Shown here piece after piece: positions 7,334-9,722 of a stretch of 9,722 bases of DNA (positions within the stretch are counted from its first letter, which is position 1; the number at the start of each line of letters is the position of its first letter). The position numbers and the translations under genes are program-made. This DNA is from an uncultured Lachnospiraceae bacterium (GTDB taxonomy: Bacteria; Bacillota_A; Clostridia; Lachnospirales; Lachnospiraceae), in assembly GCA_949957035.1 (NCBI GenBank), contig CATLIP010000087.1, positions 1 through 9,722 on the forward strand. Direction: 5' to 3'. The notes below the pieces were generated by a model. That model searched no databases. It was given only the letters and a program-made list of their open reading frames with translations, and was not told where the DNA came from.

Positions 7334-7400
7334 TTTATCACATAATCTTCTTTTTATATTAACACAGTTCCACTCTAAAATACAGCTTTTTGATATACTC
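7334..7400 (-). promoter_or_regulatory. Probable promoter region of the defence operon (weak match)
   Basis: This AT-rich stretch lies between the hairpin and the jetD ribosome binding site, where an operon promoter is expected. On the minus strand a TATAAA at 7358-7353 could be a -10 box, but the matching -35 region has at most 3 of 6 consensus bases. A second pair, TTAATA (7362-7357) and GATAAA (7339-7334) with a 17-nt spacer, would leave almost no leader. I see no clear operator palindrome. The position is suggestive, but the sequence match is poor. Confidence 0.3.
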
Positions 7401-7432
7401 AAAAGACCCCGGAATAATATTCCGAGGTCTTT
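7401..7432 (-). terminator. Rho-independent-type terminator after the surface-protein gene
   Basis: On the minus strand an AAAGACCTCGGAAT arm pairs with ATTCCGGGGTCTTT around a 3-nt loop, 24 nt after the surface-protein stop codon. The one imperfect pair is a G-U wobble in the minus-strand RNA but a C-A mismatch in the plus-strand RNA, which fits minus-strand use. Only a short T run (TCTTTTG) follows, so termination may be partial. It separates the surface gene from jetD. Confidence 0.75.
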
Positions 7433-7455
7433 CAAAATTATCTCGCTAAAATCTC

Positions 7456-9722
7456 TTAGCTCTTTTTCTTCTTTCCATTACCTTTCCTGTTCTTAATCTG
7501 TATGCCTACAATCACTGCCACACAAGCAACTGCCAGCCCTACCCATACAAGAAGCTTGCTGGTATCGCCAGTCTTTGGCAGGAGAGACGCTGCGGCAGAT
7601 CTGACAGCATCGGAAACAGTTCCGGTTCCACTACCGGTTCCATTCGTTCCTGTACCGTTTGTACCCGTACCATTGGTCCCGGTTCCATCAGTGCTTCTAC
7701 CTGTAAGCGAATCAACACCGTTAGTTCCATTGGTTCCATTCGTTCCATTGTTGTTATCATCACCATCTACGCCATTGTTGCCGCCCTGGTTATTATCTCC
7801 ACCTTGGTTGTCGTCTCCGCCTTGGTTATCATCTCCACCTTGGTTGTCGTCTCCGCCTTGGTTATCGTCTCCGCCCGGTTCATCTCCACCTGGTTCGTCT
7901 CCGCCTGGTTCATCTCCACCCGGATCGTCTCCACCTGTGAGCGCTTTCCACGCAATTCCTATCGGTGATGTCCCATGAACTGTAAACTCTATCTGGCTGC
8001 CGACTTTATTAACCGTCAATACCTCAATCTTTCCGGCAGTCGTCCCCAATCTGTCAGAGGTAGTTGAGAACATATGTCCTACAATAAAGTCATTGGCATT
8101 CGTTGAAGTTCCCTCTGGGCAATCTACCACTACTGTAAGCCCTTCTTCCGGGAAATTCTCAGGTGTTGCGTCTATCCACTCTTTATCATCCGGATTAACC
8201 TTCATCTTAATCTTCAGATCATAAAATGCCATATCCTGATAGGTATATCCCGGCTCTGCTGAAAGTCTGTTGGTAAGGTCTGCAATCACATCCCCCATTG
8301 GTTCTTTGGAAGAAGCGTACATGTCTTTCAGTTCTGCAGACAGGAAACTTGTAGGACTTCCGGCTGTAATTCCTTCTAAAGTAGCGTTTGTTGTCGGTGT
8401 TGTTCTGGTAAATACTGCCGTTGCCACCGGACTGTCATTTCGTTCCTCTGCCACAGCAATCGCATTCACTGTTGTTGTGTTCTCAATTACAAACGGCTCT
8501 TCATATACTGTGCTCTCTGCAGTCGGAACACTTCCGTCAAGTGTATAATAGATGGTTGCGCCTTCTGTCGCACAAGTAATCTCCACTGTCTGAGATACGG
8601 TAAATCCACCGCCATTCGGCTTAAATTCCGGAGCCGCTGCTGTCAGCATCGGTGACGTTCCGATTATTTCTGTTACCTTACTTGGCCGATGAGTATCGTC
8701 CTTCACAAATCTTACATAACCCTTATACTCTTTCATTGGTTCGCAGTCAGTCTTTGTGTTATCTTCTGAGAAGTGGTCGCACTCGAACTCTCCGTCGCCA
8801 TCCTCATCACATGTCTTATCACATAAGAAACTGTACTCACCATTCTCAACCTTTGGGATTGATGCTGTAAAGGTCGCATTATCTTCATTTTGTTCAAATG
8901 TCAGCTCTGTCGCTTCCGGCTGAGTATCCTGTGCCGGTTTCTTGAAGTCTACTTCAATGCTTCCAATCTCACTTTCTGCAACATTCGCAGAACCTACAGA
9001 ATAACACTCAAAAATCTGCGTTGTCTCTGGCAAAATACCTGTGAAGACGAATGTGTTTGGCTCGGTTGCTTCTAACCATTCTCCCTCACCATTCTCATCA
9101 AGCATTCTGTAGCGGTAATCGCCTAATTCCTGTGGATTCGTAAGTTTCAGAGTATAGGTAAATGAAGTATTGTCTTCATTCGCAACATACTCTCCTTCCA
9201 GTTTCGGCGTCTCCGGTGCGTCGGCCTGTTGAATCTCGACATCCTCTGTCAGTTGCAAGCCTTCTGCCGGAATCTCCAGAGAATAATTGTTTGCTGCATC
9301 TCCGGTAAGTTTTGGCTCTTCGAAAAGAACTACTCCGTAAGTTCCAACGTCTGAACCGGAAACGGTTGTCTTCGTTGCTTCCAGTTTTACCTTACCCTCG
9401 TCAGCCCTCTCAAGATTCGCAAATTCTACTTCATCAAGCTCGATTACATTGGTCTTGTCATACTGTCTGGTCTTTGCTGTAATCTTAGAGATTTCTAACG
9501 GCTTTTTATTAATCGTGTATGTTGCGGCAGGCGCTGTGCCTGTGTAATTACCTTTACCTTTTACAGTGATGGTATAAGTATTCGCATTCGTCAGCTTATC
9601 GTCTGGAGCGTATGTTACATCATAATCCTTGGTTGTCAGAACTTTGGGTTGTACGGAAGGTTCCGGCGTTTCATTTTCTGTATCGTCGCCGCCCTCTTCT
9701 TCGCCGCCTTCTTCCTCGTTAC
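7456..9722 (-). CDS. LPXTG-anchored multidomain surface protein, C-terminal part (5' end outside the window)
   Basis: The frame is open from the right edge to TAA 7458-7456, giving 754 visible residues with no start codon in the window. An internal TTG at 9258 is not the real start. Seen in order: an acidic spacer (1-24); an Ig/MBG-like segment with ITVKGKGNYTGTA (51-63); a YDG-type domain (about 79-148, QYDKTNVIEL to GDAANNYSLE); two further beta modules; a Cys/Asp loop CDKTCDEDGDGEFEC (300-314); a chitobiase C-terminal-like module (about 360-441, ATIYYTLDGSVPT); a module ending HGTSPIGIAWKA, a form common in Clostridia wall proteins; Gly-Asp and Asn-Gly-Thr repeats (about 597-700); LPKTG (714-718); a hydrophobic helix; and a KKKKS tail. 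It should be exported and linked to peptidoglycan by sortase A. Its ligand is unknown; adhesion or wall-associated carbohydrate binding is a guess. It is probably transcribed separately from the defence operon. Confidence 0.92.
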   Translation of the reverse strand, partial: NEEEGGEEEGGDDTENETPEPSVQPKVLTTKDYDVTYAPDDKLTNANTYTITVKGKGNYTGTAPAATYTINKKPLEISKITAKTRQYDKTNVIELDEVEFANLERADEGKVKLEATKTTVSGSDVGTYGVVLFEEPKLTGDAANNYSLEIPAEGLQLTEDVEIQQADAPETPKLEGEYVANEDNTSFTYTLKLTNPQELGDYRYRMLDENGEGEWLEATEPNTFVFTGILPETTQIFECYSVGSANVAESEIGSIEVDFKKPAQDTQPEATELTFEQNEDNATFTASIPKVENGEYSFLCDKTCDEDGDGEFECDHFSEDNTKTDCEPMKEYKGYVRFVKDDTHRPSKVTEIIGTSPMLTAAAPEFKPNGGGFTVSQTVEITCATEGATIYYTLDGSVPTAESTVYEEPFVIENTTTVNAIAVAEERNDSPVATAVFTRTTPTTNATLEGITAGSPTSFLSAELKDMYASSKEPMGDVIADLTNRLSAEPGYTYQDMAFYDLKIKMKVNPDDKEWIDATPENFPEEGLTVVVDCPEGTSTNANDFIVGHMFSTTSDRLGTTAGKIEVLTVNKVGSQIEFTVHGTSPIGIAWKALTGGDDPGGDEPGGDEPGGDEPGGDDNQGGDDNQGGDDNQGGDDNQGGDNNQGGNNGVDGDDNNNGTNGTNGTNGVDSLTGRSTDGTGTNGTGTNGTGTNGTGSGTGTVSDAVRSAAASLLPKTGDTSKLLVWVGLAVACVAVIVGIQIKNRKGNGKKKKS
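7567..7581 (-). other. LPKTG sortase sorting motif
   Basis: These bases encode Leu-Pro-Lys-Thr-Gly. They are followed by Asp-Thr-Ser, a hydrophobic segment of about 20 residues (LLVWVGLAVACVAVIVGI) and a Lys/Arg-rich end. This is the standard cell-wall sorting signal cut by sortase A between Thr and Gly. Confidence 0.95.
7619..7692 (-). repeat. Gly-Thr-Asn-Gly-Thr low-complexity repeat
   Basis: Imperfect repeats encode Thr-Gly-Thr-Asn-Gly runs just before the LPKTG anchor. A short related Asn-Gly-Thr run lies near 7728-7755. The codons vary between units, so this is an old or diverged flexible linker, rich in Thr and Gly as in many wall-spanning stalks. Confidence 0.75.
7783..7872 (-). repeat. 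18-bp tandem repeat (five units, Gly-Gly-Asp-Asp-Asn-Gln)
   Basis: Five 18-bp units at 7783, 7801, 7819, 7837 and 7855 encode a GGDDNQ-type wall-spanning stalk; the unit at 7783 is a GGDNNQ variant. Two codon versions alternate, so 7801-7836 and 7837-7872 form a 36-bp higher-order repeat differing at one base. This suggests recent duplication of a two-unit block. Confidence 0.9.
7873..7932 (-). repeat. 15-bp tandem repeat (four units, Gly-Gly-Asp-Glu-Pro)
   Basis: Four 15-bp units at 7873, 7888, 7903 and 7918 adjoin the 18-bp array and encode GGDEP-type repeats (one is GGDDP). The two 30-bp halves differ at three positions, so this block is older or less homogenised than its neighbour. Confidence 0.85.

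Noticed and set aside
7783..7932. CRISPR-like regular repeats
   Set aside because: The units are directly adjacent with no unique spacers and lie in frame inside a surface-protein gene.
7502..7978. Plus-strand 158-residue Pro/Ser/Val-rich open frame
   Set aside because: It is the mirror of the in-frame Gly-rich repeats of the surface protein; repeats whose length is a multiple of three keep the opposite strand open. No ribosome binding site or domain is visible.

Overview
The window looks like low-to-mid GC Firmicutes DNA, most likely Clostridia and probably Lachnospiraceae. The clues are strong AGGAG-type ribosome binding sites on most genes, an LPKTG sortase-anchored surface protein, and an AAA-ATPase-like/PD-(D/E)XK (DUF1703-type) protein of a family that is very abundant in those gut bacteria. 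This placement rests on family knowledge, not on a database search. Every convincing gene lies on the minus strand, so transcription runs from high to low coordinates.

Region 1 (9722 to 7456): the C-terminal 754 residues of a large secreted surface protein. It has YDG/Ig-like and chitobiase-C-terminal-like beta modules, a short Cys/Asp-rich loop, a Gly-rich repeat stalk, an LPKTG motif, a membrane helix and a Lys/Arg tail. Its N-terminus is outside the window. A hairpin at 7401-7432 probably ends its transcript.

Region 2 (7316 to 1): a dense seven-gene antiviral/anti-plasmid operon. In transcription order it reads jetD (Toprim nuclease of Wadjet), an AAA-ATPase-like/PD-(D/E)XK protein carrying what looks like a large in-frame internal deletion, ptuA and ptuB (a Septu-type ATPase plus HNH nuclease), then jetA, jetB and the start of jetC (Wadjet kleisin, MukE-like and SMC-like subunits). 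The last gene runs off the left edge. Most neighbours overlap or are 6-20 nt apart; the largest internal gap is 51 nt.

The main point of interest is the arrangement. A Septu PtuAB pair and a remodelled DUF1703 gene sit between jetD and jetABC, so what looks like one transcript carries a complete set of Wadjet parts (as far as visible), a complete Septu pair and a third nuclease-domain protein. The ptuAB segment is clearly more AT-rich than the jet genes, which suggests a cassette acquired separately and fitted into the operon. In established work Wadjet JetABC is an SMC complex that extrudes DNA loops and JetD cuts small circular DNA, while Septu PtuA senses and PtuB cuts during phage infection. 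Whether the two act together here is inference.

There is no gene-free stretch longer than 139 nt. No RNA gene, CRISPR array, insertion sequence or attachment site was recognised.
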